From assembly GCA_964653795.1 (NCBI GenBank), contig CAZZHO010000010.1, forward strand, positions 1 through 43,971: a stretch of 43,971 nucleotides of DNA, in the 5' to 3' direction. Origin of the DNA: JAWPMT01 sp964653795 (lineage in GTDB: Bacteria > Bacteroidota > Bacteroidia > Cytophagales > Cyclobacteriaceae). The position numbers and the translations under genes were made by a program. Each line of letters begins with the position of its first letter. The first letter of the stretch is position 1. The notes beneath the pieces are model-generated. The model saw nothing but the letters and a program-made list of their open reading frames with translations. It was not told where the DNA came from and did not search any database. Shown here piece after piece: positions 1 through 8,576 of the stretch.

Positions 1-25
1 TATCTTTGATTTTCATCTCTTTGAT

Positions 26-1063
26 ATGTCTTGGTGGCAAGTTATCTTATTTCCATTTTCGATTCTATATGACCTGGGGACTTCCCTCCGCAATTACCTG
101 TATAACATTGGTTACAGCAAATCCTTTGATTTTGAGGTTAACCTTATAAGTGTGGGCAATTTGAGCGTGGGAGGTACTGGCAAATCGCCAATGGTGTCAT
201 ATCTCATGAAGTTGCTTGATGAAGAGGGAAAAGCTGTGACTGTTTTGAGTCGGGGCTATGGAAGGTCTACAAAAGGACAATTTTTCGCCAATGAAGTTAC
301 CGGCGCAACTGAAATTGGTGATGAGCCCCTTATGCTGTACCGTAGGTTTGAGGGCAAGGTGCCAGTATCAGTATCAGAGGATCGAGCTTTAGGTGTACCC
401 GGCATATTACTTGAGTATCCTGATACAGATGTGATTGTTTTGGACGATGCTTTCCAACACAGAAGAATAGGCCGTGATTTAGACTTATTACTCACCACTT
501 ATGATCGTCCTTTTTATGAAGATAACTTATTGCCTTCCGGTCTCTTGAGGGAGAATAGAAAGGGGGCGAAAAGGGCGGATGTCATCCTTGTTACGAAATG
601 TCCAGAAGATTTGGGAGTAGATGAAATGGAGAAAATGAAAGGAGCAATTCGGGAGTATGCTCCATCTGCTCAAGTTTTTTTTACCACAATTCAATATGGT
701 GAACCGGTTGCTTTGAAATCCGGAGATCTTCCAGATTCTTTTGTAGCAGTATCAGGGATAGCTCAGAATGGCAACTTCTTAAGTTGGTGTAAGGCGAACT
801 ATTCGGTGGACGAGACATATAATTTCTCAGACCATCATCGCTATTCAAAGAAAGATCTAAATCGAATTATAGCCAGTATGCAGGGAGAAAAGGGTCTTTT
901 AACAACGGAAAAGGACTATGTAAAACTCAGCGAATATGAAGAGTTAGATCAGCTAAGATGCTTTTACGTTCCTATAGAAGTGCACTTTCTTACTGGTGAG
1001 TCTGACTTCAATAAGCTTATTTTTAAAAGTCTACGCCAATACAAGGACTCTCCAGTACGTTAG
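26..1063 (+). CDS. lpxK: Tetraacyldisaccharide 4'-kinase (lipid A synthesis)
   Basis: The family phosphorylates the 4' position of the lipid A disaccharide precursor at the inner face of the cytoplasmic membrane, a late step of the Raetz pathway. The 345-residue length is normal. A hydrophobic N-terminal stretch (about residues 5-18) fits membrane association. The P-loop GGTGKSP lies at about residues 49-55, followed by the family's SRGYGR and DEP motifs and VLDDAFQHRR near residue 140. The ATG at 26 follows an A/T-rich leader. The porin gene follows with its likely GTG start 20 bases past the stop, so the two may be co-transcribed. The identification is firm. Confidence 0.95.
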   Translation: MSWWQVILFPFSILYDLGTSLRNYLYNIGYSKSFDFEVNLISVGNLSVGGTGKSPMVSYLMKLLDEEGKAVTVLSRGYGRSTKGQFFANEVTGATEIGDEPLMLYRRFEGKVPVSVSEDRALGVPGILLEYPDTDVIVLDDAFQHRRIGRDLDLLLTTYDRPFYEDNLLPSGLLRENRKGAKRADVILVTKCPEDLGVDEMEKMKGAIREYAPSAQVFFTTIQYGEPVALKSGDLPDSFVAVSGIAQNGNFLSWCKANYSVDETYNFSDHHRYSKKDLNRIIASMQGEKGLLTTEKDYVKLSEYEELDQLRCFYVPIEVHFLTGESDFNKLIFKSLRQYKDSPVR

Positions 1064-1082
1064 GCATATTAGTTTTGCGGCC

Positions 1083-2951
1083 GTGATAAGGAGAATTGGG
1101 ATTTTTCTAAGTGTTTTGGGATGGGTCGGGCTTGCCGAAGCCCAAATTACTGATGACTCCAGCAGGTTAGTATATGGTCCCTCCACTACTAAGATCATCT
1201 ATGAAACGAGCCTCAAAAATAATCTCGAGGCAGAGCAGGCTCTGGATACCTCTCTTCACACTTTTGAGAACTTTGCCGCATACGACAGAAGAGGAAGGTA
1301 CTATCAGGATTTAGGGAACAATGGAACTGCCATGGGGGCTATATTTCCAACGCTACCCAATACCATTGGAAAGACTTCTGGATTCCATGCTTATGACTAT
1401 TATTTCAAAAAGCCGGATGATTTCAAATACTACAACTCTAAATCCCCCTTTATGGATGTTGGGGCAGTTTTTGGATCCCAAGGTAGGGCCACGGTCGATT
1501 TTGGTTTTACAGCCAATGTAAGTCCCACCTGGAATGTCGGTATCGATGTAAGTAGAATCACTTCAGATAAGCAGATCGGAGCTGAAAGAACCCAAGGCGA
1601 CGCGAATGTCCGAAATACGCTATATGATATTTACACTTATTATCAGCATCCAGAGAAGCCTTACCATCTGATGTTCAATTACACAGGTCTCTCTCATAAG
1701 GTGGACGAAACCGGCGGTGTTTTGGTGCTGACGGAGGATCCTTTGCTTTTTGAGTTCTTTCAATATCGGGATTCAGATATTCAATTGGAGGATGCCGTAT
1801 CGGAGGCAAATTATACGAATGTACACCTCTATCACGAGTACGCCCTTTTTAAACAATTTCAGCTTTATCATCAGCTGGATAGAGGTCGGCGAAGAAATAA
1901 CTTCACTGATTCAGAAGATGCGGCGAGCATTACAGGCTATGACACCTATCTGGATTTTTATGATCAATTCCTTTTCGATGCAGACTCAACAGAAGATCGT
2001 GCTGAGTTCAGAGAGTTTTCAAATGAAGTAGGGTTGAAGGGTACCATTTCTTCTGTGTTTTATCGGTTCTATGTGAGAAGGCGAGATGTAGACATGTCGT
2101 ACACTTTTTTGAATCCGGGTAACGAGCAAGAGAACTATTTAGGAGGCTTGACCAGATTTGTATGGAAAGACTTCAATGTTCAGGGTGAGGCAGAGTTTCT
2201 TCCCACTGGGGAGTTTTTTTTGAATGGAACACTCAAGAGTAACTTGCTGGAGGCTTCTTATACCACGATGAGGTACAAGCCTAGTTATTTGATGGATAGC
2301 TATTTTGGTAATCACTATGAATGGAGAAACAACTTTTCACAAGGCTTCAGTAACAAATTAGCTGGAGGCTTGAATCTGAAACTCAAGACACTGAGTTTTC
2401 ATCCTCGGATAGAGCTCCTAAATCTTGATGATTTCTACTATTTCAATCAAAGTGGCATCGTATCACAAGCAGTGGGATCTGCCCTGGTTTCCAGGTTTGG
2501 CGGAAAGCTGAATTACTTTTTGAGTACTAATCGAACCTATGGAAGCGGGTTTCATTTTGAAAATGAATTCTTCTACTCTCAGTCAAGTGGTAATGCCGGT
2601 AACCTGATTAGAATACCAGAACTGTTCTATAATGGTAGACACTATTGGAGGGGGAATATTTTCGATCATTCTGTCCCAATTGAAGTAGGACTAAACTTCC
2701 ATGCTAAGTCGGCTTACTTCGGAAATGCATACGCTCCGGCTATCCAGCAGTTTATCCTTCAAGATGAATTTGAAATAGATTCTTTTTTCGCTGCTGATTT
2801 CTTCTTCAATATGAGGATAGATAAGGTATTTGCTTTCTTCAAGATCACACATGCCAATCAACCTGCTAACGGAGGTTATTTCGTGACGCCATTTTATCCC
2901 GGGCAAAGACGGTCTTTTGATCTTGGAGTTAGGTGGTTATTCTTTGATTAG
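1083..2951 (+). CDS. Putative outer-membrane porin (Bacteroidota porin-like beta-barrel)
   Basis: This appears to be a large exported beta-barrel of the Bacteroidota 'putative porin' type. I place the start at GTG 1083, because from there the protein opens with a compact signal peptide (VIRRIGIFLSVLGWVGLAEA, then Q). The frame is open upstream to a GTG at 996, but that would overlap lpxK and spoil the signal peptide. The body is rich in alternating aromatic/polar strands and ends in GVRWLFFD, an aromatic C-terminus usual for outer-membrane barrels. The stop is 2 bases before miaE. The substrate is unknown. A run of eight Ts at 2214-2221 lies in the coding sequence. A generic outer-membrane protein label is the main alternative. 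Confidence 0.75.
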   Translation: MIRRIGIFLSVLGWVGLAEAQITDDSSRLVYGPSTTKIIYETSLKNNLEAEQALDTSLHTFENFAAYDRRGRYYQDLGNNGTAMGAIFPTLPNTIGKTSGFHAYDYYFKKPDDFKYYNSKSPFMDVGAVFGSQGRATVDFGFTANVSPTWNVGIDVSRITSDKQIGAERTQGDANVRNTLYDIYTYYQHPEKPYHLMFNYTGLSHKVDETGGVLVLTEDPLLFEFFQYRDSDIQLEDAVSEANYTNVHLYHEYALFKQFQLYHQLDRGRRRNNFTDSEDAASITGYDTYLDFYDQFLFDADSTEDRAEFREFSNEVGLKGTISSVFYRFYVRRRDVDMSYTFLNPGNEQENYLGGLTRFVWKDFNVQGEAEFLPTGEFFLNGTLKSNLLEASYTTMRYKPSYLMDSYFGNHYEWRNNFSQGFSNKLAGGLNLKLKTLSFHPRIELLNLDDFYYFNQSGIVSQAVGSALVSRFGGKLNYFLSTNRTYGSGFHFENEFFYSQSSGNAGNLIRIPELFYNGRHYWRGNIFDHSVPIEVGLNFHAKSAYFGNAYAPAIQQFILQDEFEIDSFFAADFFFNMRIDKVFAFFKITHANQPANGGYFVTPFYPGQRRSFDLGVRWLFFD

Positions 2952-2953
2952 TA

Positions 2954-3553
2954 ATGGTAGAAAATAAAACGACACTAGGCTTAAACCTTCCTACTGATCC
3001 ACGGTGGGTCAATATTGCCGAAAAGAGCATAGAAGATATCTTAGTAGATCATGCTTATTGTGAGCAGAAAGCTGCTTCTTCCTGCATATCCCTCATCGTG
3101 CAATATCCGGATAAAAAGGATTTGGTAGATGTGTTGACACCAGTTGTGGCTGAAGAGTGGGCGCACTTTGAGCGGGTAATAGAGCAGTTGGATAAAAGGG
3201 GGATGGCCCTTGGTAAACAGCGAAAAGACGAATATGTGATAGCTCTTTCCTCTATTTTAAAAAAGGGTGGGAGTAGAGAACAGCAGTTGGTAGAGAAGCT
3301 ACTGATGAATGCCTTAATAGAAGCAAGAAGCTGTGAGCGGTTCAAAATTCTTTGGAAGAATATCGGTGATGAAGAGCTTTCTAAGTTCTATTATGAGCTC
3401 ATGGTCTCGGAAGCTGGTCATTACCATAATTTCATTGACTTAGCTAAAAAATATATGTCAGAAGACTATGTCAAAGAAAGGTGGAATGAGTTTTTAGCCG
3501 CTGAGGCGGAGATCCTCAAGACCTTAGAAGTTAGGGGAGATAGAATGCACTGA
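2954..3553 (+). CDS. miaE: tRNA-(ms2io6A)-hydroxylase-like diiron protein
   Basis: MiaE hydroxylates the isopentenyl group of ms2i6A at position 37 of tRNAs, using a non-haem diiron centre. The 199-residue, all-helical protein shows the four-helix ferritin-like ligand pattern: an acidic/His stretch around residues 31-37, EEWAHFE at 67-73, EARSCE at 123-128, and SEAGHYH at 152-158. Length and motifs match the family. It starts 2 bases after the porin stop and ends 2 bases before the next gene, so it is almost certainly in the same transcript. The role is inferred from the family; miaA and miaB are not in the window. Confidence 0.88.
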   Translation: MVENKTTLGLNLPTDPRWVNIAEKSIEDILVDHAYCEQKAASSCISLIVQYPDKKDLVDVLTPVVAEEWAHFERVIEQLDKRGMALGKQRKDEYVIALSSILKKGGSREQQLVEKLLMNALIEARSCERFKILWKNIGDEELSKFYYELMVSEAGHYHNFIDLAKKYMSEDYVKERWNEFLAAEAEILKTLEVRGDRMH

Positions 3554-3555
3554 TT

Positions 3556-4464
3556 ATGTCAAGATTAAGATTAGCACTAGACTGGACTCCCAATATCAAT
3601 CATATTGGATTCTTCGTGGCAGAGGAGAAAGGGTTCTACCAAGCACTAGAGTTGGAATTGGAGATCCTCACTCCCGCTACAGATAACTATCAAATAACAC
3701 CTGCCAAAAAAGTAGAACTGGGTCATGCGGATTTGGCGCTAACGCCAACTGAGAGCGTCATCAGCTACAGGACGAAAAAGGAAGACTTCCCTCTAATAGG
3801 AATCGCTGCTATTTTTCAGAAAGATCTCAGCTCAATAGTTTCTTTGGAGAGAGATGATATTAGAACGCCTAAAGATCTCGATGGCAAGTCCTATGCTTCT
3901 TATCAAGCGCGATATGAAGATCATATCGTAAAACAGATGATTATGAGTGATGGGGGAAATGGCAATCTGGAGCTGGCTTATCCGAAGAAACTAGGTATTT
4001 GGGATACGCTTTTGAGTGGTAGGTATGATGCCACCTGGATTTTCAGTAATTGGGAGGGGGTTGATGCTATTTCTGAGAATGTGAAGTTGACAGAGTTCAA
4101 ACTAGAGGACTATGGTATTCCATATTCCTACTCACCATTAATCGTAGCGGATGAAAGACAGTTGGAGCAAAACAGAGCGCTCTATAAATCTTTTCTTCAA
4201 GCCTCAAAACAAGGCTTTCTCTTTTGCAAAGAGCATCCTGATAAGGCCACTTCCATTTTAAGAAAGTATGTTCCTGAATCAGATGAGAATATTGAGCTGA
4301 GTTTAGCTTTGGAGAGGTCCATGGAGGCTTTTGGAGATGCCGATACCTGGGGTAAGATGGATAGTGAAGTAGTAGAGAAGTTCTTATTGTGGCTACGGGA
4401 AAACGGCCTGGAAGAAGCTACCCTTTCAGTAGATCAAATCACCACAAATCGGCTTCTGGATTAA
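3556..4464 (+). CDS. THI5/NMT1-type substrate-binding-fold protein, no signal peptide
   Basis: The protein has the two-lobed periplasmic-binding fold of the NMT1/THI5 family, which includes pyrimidine-precursor binding proteins of ABC importers (ThiY) and the eukaryotic HMP-P synthase Thi5. The opening LRLALDWTPNINHIGFFVAE is the conserved first strand and helix, with the family His at residue 16. The DLALTPTESVI and YDATWIFSNWEG stretches continue the pattern. The ATG sits directly at the start of the mature domain, so no signal peptide or lipobox is present. No ABC permease or ATPase gene is nearby. The CCCFC motif of yeast Thi5 is absent. It may be a cytosolic binding protein or an enzyme. 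The last 4 bases overlap the stop of the convergent gene. Confidence 0.72.
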   Translation: MSRLRLALDWTPNINHIGFFVAEEKGFYQALELELEILTPATDNYQITPAKKVELGHADLALTPTESVISYRTKKEDFPLIGIAAIFQKDLSSIVSLERDDIRTPKDLDGKSYASYQARYEDHIVKQMIMSDGGNGNLELAYPKKLGIWDTLLSGRYDATWIFSNWEGVDAISENVKLTEFKLEDYGIPYSYSPLIVADERQLEQNRALYKSFLQASKQGFLFCKEHPDKATSILRKYVPESDENIELSLALERSMEAFGDADTWGKMDSEVVEKFLLWLRENGLEEATLSVDQITTNRLLD

Positions 4465-4931
4465 ATAGTGGTACTGTATAGGATACTTAGTTCCTTGAAG
4501 AGTTTTCCGTCAGAGATCTCACAACCATTTTGAATGAGGTCAAAAAGTTCTGCTTCCCTGGCCGCTTCGTAGGGTTTTTCTTTTTGGAAAATGGCGAGCT
4601 TATCCTTCTGCTCGAATGCATCCTTCAAGGGAGTTTGTGTAAGGTCAATAGATGACCCATAGGCCCTAATCCCAACCATATTAAGTTTTTCCGCTAAGCA
4701 TTGGAAAGCGTAGATGGCCTCCTTTGTCTTGATTTCCAGAAATTGAGCCTTTCTCATAATGGACTCGAAAACCACGTCACTAAAGGCCTCAATGACGCCA
4801 TCAACCTTTTGGGTATCATGTTCCTGAAGGTCTTTCCATTCATCTGCGGTAATGCCATTTACCACCAGGAAATCAATAAAATCTTTCTCCAGAGGCTCCA
4901 GCTCCTCCTTGGTCAATCTTCGGTATTTCAA
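4461..4931 (-). CDS. Conserved small Bacteroidota protein (DUF6495-like)
   Basis: This is a 156-residue soluble protein without signal peptide or membrane segment, mostly helical and acidic. I recall the opening pattern KYRRLTKEELEPLEKDFIDF followed by ITADEW from a Bacteroidota-specific family of unknown function (DUF6495); that is memory, not a search result. The start codon appears to be TTG at 4931, as no ATG lies upstream in frame after the preceding gene's stop at 4933-4935. It begins one base after the stop of the exported protein upstream on the same strand, so the two probably form an operon. Function is not known. Confidence 0.65.
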   Translation of the reverse strand: MKYRRLTKEELEPLEKDFIDFLVVNGITADEWKDLQEHDTQKVDGVIEAFSDVVFESIMRKAQFLEIKTKEAIYAFQCLAEKLNMVGIRAYGSSIDLTQTPLKDAFEQKDKLAIFQKEKPYEAAREAELFDLIQNGCEISDGKLFKELSILYSTTI

Positions 4932-4932
4932 C

Positions 4933-6192
4933 TTAGGTCTTTTGTTTCTTCTTCTTTGCTGCAGGGAACAAGATGTTATTGAGGATCAATCTATACCCTG
5001 GGGAATTGGGGTGTAGGTTCAAATCAGTAGGCTCCTCACTTACAAAGTGCTGGTAGTCTTCAGGATCATGGCCGCCGTAGAACGTCCAGAAACCTTTGCC
5101 CAATATACCATGGATATATTTGGCTTCTGAGATGCTTTTAGTTTCTCCCATCACAAGCACATCACCCTTGATTAATTGTTTTTTGAAGCCTGTGGTTTGG
5201 CCCATGAAACCTTTGATCAGCTGAGAGTGATTTTGAGTCAACATGGTGGGGATAGGGTCCCATTTAGCCGAAAACTCAAATAGCTGGAAGAAGTCTATTT
5301 CCTCTCTTAGGCTTCTTTCCTGCGGTTGATTGTCGATATTGGAAAACTCATACTCATACGGGTTTCTTTCTATTACAAAATTCTCGAAAGCCATTGTTTT
5401 GCTGTAATCAAGCTTGTTTTGAGCTTGGGGGTCGGCGGGATCACCGTCAAACATCACTTCGCATATGTCTACTCCTTCGGCAGCAAGAGCTATGTCGTAA
5501 GTGTCGGTTGCCGAGCACATTGCGAATAGAAAGCCCCCACTTGCTACGAAGGTTTTAATTCTTTGTACAATTCCCAGTTTCAGATGGGAGACCTTATTGA
5601 ATCCAAACTTTCTGGCAGACTCTTCATATTCCTGTTTCTGCTGTTGATACCATGGGAGGTGTCTATAGTTTCTGTAGAACCGACCATACTGACCTGTGAA
5701 ATCTTCATGGTGGAGGTGGAGCCAGTCGTATTTGGGAAGTTCATTATACATGACTTCATCGTCAAAAATCACATCGTAGGGAATTTCCGCATAGGTAAGG
5801 ACTAGTGTCACAGCATCATCCCAGGGTTGCTTACTCTTTGGTGAGTAAACGGCAATTTTTGGATACTTCTCCAACTTCATGATATCCATGTTAGAGGAGG
5901 GACTCGCCACTAAGTTGAGCAATTCATTAACCTCCGCATCGGAAATGATCTCGTACGAAACGTTTCTGATGATTAGTTCATTCTCTATCTGCTGAAGGTA
6001 CCCTGTCATGAAACTACCACCCCGGTAGTTCAATACCCAATCTACTTTTACTTCCTCTGTTAAAGCCCAATAGGCGATACCATATGCTTTCAGGTGATTC
6101 GATTGCGACTCGTCCATAGGGATAAGGATGGATGCTCCTCTGGTTACAGAAAATCCAAGCAACAAACATCCCAACAATAGCGTCCTTAACAT
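4933..6192 (-). CDS. Exported conserved protein, commonly mislabelled 'asparagine synthetase B'
   Basis: The 419-residue protein opens with a signal peptide (about residues 1-20), followed by SILIPMDESQSNHLKAYGIA, a stretch I recognise from Bacteroidota proteins that databases tend to call asparagine synthetase B. It has no N-terminal Cys, no PP-loop and none of the AsnB architecture, so that name is misleading. Residues 218-230 (SGGFLFAMCSATD) resemble a glutamine-amidotransferase-like nucleophile elbow with Cys226, and YGGHDPEDY around His375 could supply a catalytic His; this is inference. The very basic tail (KKKKQK) is unusual. It probably acts in the periplasm or at the cell surface, in an operon with the following small gene. 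Confidence 0.6.
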   Translation of the reverse strand: MLRTLLLGCLLLGFSVTRGASILIPMDESQSNHLKAYGIAYWALTEEVKVDWVLNYRGGSFMTGYLQQIENELIIRNVSYEIISDAEVNELLNLVASPSSNMDIMKLEKYPKIAVYSPKSKQPWDDAVTLVLTYAEIPYDVIFDDEVMYNELPKYDWLHLHHEDFTGQYGRFYRNYRHLPWYQQQKQEYEESARKFGFNKVSHLKLGIVQRIKTFVASGGFLFAMCSATDTYDIALAAEGVDICEVMFDGDPADPQAQNKLDYSKTMAFENFVIERNPYEYEFSNIDNQPQERSLREEIDFFQLFEFSAKWDPIPTMLTQNHSQLIKGFMGQTTGFKKQLIKGDVLVMGETKSISEAKYIHGILGKGFWTFYGGHDPEDYQHFVSEEPTDLNLHPNSPGYRLILNNILFPAAKKKKQKT

Positions 6193-6284
6193 AACTTGAC
6201 TTTTTCTAAGGGAATAATACGGTCTACTAACGAATCAAGATTTGAAATTGTGCCGAGAGGCCATGCCACTTTGATCACAAAGCC

Positions 6285-6292
6285 TAAATTTG
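6285..6292 (+). promoter_or_regulatory. Bacteroidota -7 box, TAAATTTG
   Basis: The sequence TAAATTTG matches the TAnnTTTG consensus in full. Transcription from it would start near 6298-6300, on or beside the ATG at 6299. I see no -33 TTTG at the usual distance, so this is only a candidate. Confidence 0.4.
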
Positions 6293-6298
6293 ACTCCA

Positions 6299-7537
6299 AT
6301 GAATATCCGTGAAAACATAAAGGAAGGATTAAAATCTGTAAACGCCAACAAGCTAAGGACAATCCTTACTGCTTTGATTATCGCTTTTGGGATTACTTCT
6401 TTAGTGGGCAGTCTTACGGTTGTAGACGGGATCCAGGCGTCTATCAATGACAGCTTTTCGAATCTGGGCGCCAACACTTTCGATGTGGAGAGGAAAAGGG
6501 TAGATGAGGGAAGTAGGGACGGTAAAAGCGCAAAGGTTTATCCTCCCATACGGTATAGCGAGTTAGTGCTTTTCAAAGAAAAGTACAAAGGGCCTGGGAC
6601 TGTGAGTCTCAATACTTGGGTGACGGGTATTGCGGAGGTGAAGAAAGGATCTAAGGTTTCTAATCCCAATTTGTTGATAAGAGGAGGGGATCAGGACTTT
6701 TTGGTTGTAGACGGATATGATATCAAAGAAGGAAGAAACTTTTCTAAGCCTGAAGCTGAGAATGGAGCCTTTGTCTGTATTGTAGGAAAGCAGGTCTTAG
6801 ATGCCCTATTTGAAGATAACGAAAGTCCTATCAATCAATCTTTGGTAACACAAGGGGTGAAGTTTAAGATCATAGGCACTCTGGCAGAACAAGGTGGAGT
6901 CAGTGGAAACTCTTCTGTTGATAGGACGGTCATGGTACCTATTGAAACAGCTCGTCGAATTTCAGGGCAAAGAAATTTGAGGTTTGAAGCCACTGTATCT
7001 CTAAATGATCCAACCAAAATGGACATGGCAGTAGGAGTAGCGACAGGTGTGATGAGAGGTATAAGAGGTGATAGAATAGGGGAAGAGAACTCTTTTGATA
7101 TCCCCGTGAGTAAGTCATTGGCTGAACGATTGGGTGAAATAACTGGCTATTTGCAGGCTGCAGGGTTTGGAATAGGGTTCATCACCCTTCTTGGTGCTTC
7201 TATCGCGCTTATGAACATCATGCTGGTCTCTGTGACGGAGAGGACTCGAGAAATAGGTGTAAGAAAAGCGCTGGGAGCTACACCACTCAAGATTAGACAA
7301 CAGTTTATAATCGAAGCAGTAGTGATTTGTCAACTTGGAGGAATAGCCGGGATACTTTTTGGTTTGGGCGTTGGTAACCTACTAGCCTCCACGGTATTCA
7401 ATTCTCCTTTTGTGATGCCTTGGGCGTGGATCATGTTCGGGTTTCTTGTGGGAACTATTGTCGGTCTATTGTCAGGCTACTTCCCGGCACATAAAGCCTC
7501 TAAATTGGATCCTATTGAGTCTTTGAGGTTCGAATAG
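6299..7537 (+). CDS. MacB/FtsX-type ABC transporter permease
   Basis: This is a typical MacB-family permease subunit: one N-terminal membrane segment (about residues 19-40), a large extracytoplasmic MacB-PCD-like domain, then three membrane segments. The conserved cytoplasmic loop TERTREIGVRKALGAT precedes the last two segments, and the protein ends in a PAHKASKLDPIESLRFE tail. I choose ATG 6299 over the in-frame TTG at 6290 because family members begin MNIRENIK-like. Such permeases pair with a LolD/MacB-like ATPase, but none is adjacent; it must be encoded elsewhere. Substrate may be a lipoprotein, peptide or antibiotic; this cannot be told from sequence. Confidence 0.88.
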   Translation: MNIRENIKEGLKSVNANKLRTILTALIIAFGITSLVGSLTVVDGIQASINDSFSNLGANTFDVERKRVDEGSRDGKSAKVYPPIRYSELVLFKEKYKGPGTVSLNTWVTGIAEVKKGSKVSNPNLLIRGGDQDFLVVDGYDIKEGRNFSKPEAENGAFVCIVGKQVLDALFEDNESPINQSLVTQGVKFKIIGTLAEQGGVSGNSSVDRTVMVPIETARRISGQRNLRFEATVSLNDPTKMDMAVGVATGVMRGIRGDRIGEENSFDIPVSKSLAERLGEITGYLQAAGFGIGFITLLGASIALMNIMLVSVTERTREIGVRKALGATPLKIRQQFIIEAVVICQLGGIAGILFGLGVGNLLASTVFNSPFVMPWAWIMFGFLVGTIVGLLSGYFPAHKASKLDPIESLRFE

Positions 7538-7897
7538 TTACTGGATCTCCACCAGTCCTTCTCGTAGTGAACCAAGCGCATCAAACCTCAATCGAAGCTG
7601 TTGGGTTCTGCCAGCACTGTCGGGACAAGTAAGTTGATAGAAGAAAAACTTCTGAGTTCTTTCAAAAAGCTCGTGTCTCTCGGGTTTCCCTAATAGTAGA
7701 CTGATCTCATTTTGGCTGCTACCCTTTATCTCTGAAAAATTAGTCACCAGATTTTCGGCTTCCTGCAACTTTTCCTTTCCACATTCATCCACATTCATCT
7801 GCCAGTTCTCCTGGCTAAAACCGGTTAATTTCGGGGCCTTGTAGCACCCAGAGAGTAGAAGTAATGTAAGAGGTAGACTTAATAGAATTTTCTTCAT
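7538..7897 (-). CDS. Small predicted lipoprotein
   Basis: The 119-residue protein has a lipoprotein signal peptide with lipobox LLSGC (Cys18), so it should be acylated and anchored in a membrane. The mature part contains SSQNEISLLLGKPERHELF followed by a KFFFYQL strand, reminiscent of the BamE/SmpA fold in which a 'LG.P' turn precedes a beta strand; that likeness is weak. Two further Cys (in DECGKE and LTCPD) could form a disulfide. The stop abuts the stop of the convergent permease with no spacer. Function unknown. Confidence 0.7.
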   Translation of the reverse strand: MKKILLSLPLTLLLLSGCYKAPKLTGFSQENWQMNVDECGKEKLQEAENLVTNFSEIKGSSQNEISLLLGKPERHELFERTQKFFFYQLTCPDSAGRTQQLRLRFDALGSLREGLVEIQ

Positions 7898-7939
7898 AGC
7901 TCAAAACTATTTGAACATTTCGAATGGTTGAATAAGTAA

Positions 7940-7947
7940 TACTTTTG
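7940..7947 (+). promoter_or_regulatory. Bacteroidota -7 box, TACTTTTG
   Basis: TACTTTTG fits TAnnTTTG and lies 18 bases before the ATG at 7966. A TTTG at 7910-7913 is too far away (26 bases) for a standard -33 element. Confidence 0.45.
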
Positions 7948-7965
7948 CACCCGAAATTGTTAAGC

Positions 7966-8406
7966 ATGGTCAAAGCTGTCGGTATTGTACGGTTCTTATC
8001 TATCATCCTATTCCTAGGCATACTAGGTCTCTCATATGCCTATTTGCCAGTGAAACCAGACCTAATGGCAGGTACTGAATCCTATATGGTGGATAGAGGA
8101 GTATTTTTTTATTCAGTAGTAGGCTTATTTGTTGTAGTAAATATCCTTTTCACTATAATCTCAAAAGTGCTTTGGATAAGATCAAAAGCCCAACCTACGC
8201 TTCATGCATGGCAATTATCCTTAACGCCTATTGTCAATATATATCTTACACTTTTGGTAGGGTTTGTAGCTGTAATCAACAATCCTACGCACATTAGTGC
8301 ATCTTCTTATGGGTACTTAAATTTCATGGGGCCGATCATGATCATAGCCTGGATAATTGGATTGATCGTATTGGTCATGAAGTCCAAGACTCCAGCGACC
8401 AATTAG
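7966..8406 (+). CDS. Small multi-pass membrane protein of unknown function
   Basis: The ATG at 7966 gives a 146-residue protein; an in-frame TTG at 7945 lies within the -7 box and is unlikely. Four hydrophobic segments are visible, at about residues 7-27, 46-66, 82-103 and 119-139. A loop containing IRSKAQPTLHAWQLSLTPIVN lies between segments 2 and 3. I do not recognise a family. The protein has its own -7 box, sits between a lipoprotein gene on the other strand and parE, and ends 170 bases before parE. Confidence 0.65.
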   Translation: MVKAVGIVRFLSIILFLGILGLSYAYLPVKPDLMAGTESYMVDRGVFFYSVVGLFVVVNILFTIISKVLWIRSKAQPTLHAWQLSLTPIVNIYLTLLVGFVAVINNPTHISASSYGYLNFMGPIMIIAWIIGLIVLVMKSKTPATN

Positions 8407-8576
8407 TTGCCTTTTCCTTTTAGAAATTTTTCTTAACCTCAACAAGCAGAAATTCAAGCATTTAGCTCTTTTCAGATAAAGAAAAGGTCAATGTTATGTG
8501 GAAAAACTACCTCTGTTGGTGAGTTGATTTTTGTATAATTTCAAGATTTAAATAATCAAAACACTGCTGCTGATAA

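Noticed and set aside
996..1082. Longer porin start at GTG 996, overlapping lpxK
   Set aside because: It would put about 29 residues before a clear signal peptide; GTG 1083 gives a normal exported protein.
4933..6192. Asparagine synthetase B as a real function
   Set aside because: There is no N-terminal catalytic Cys, no synthetase domain, and the protein has a signal peptide.
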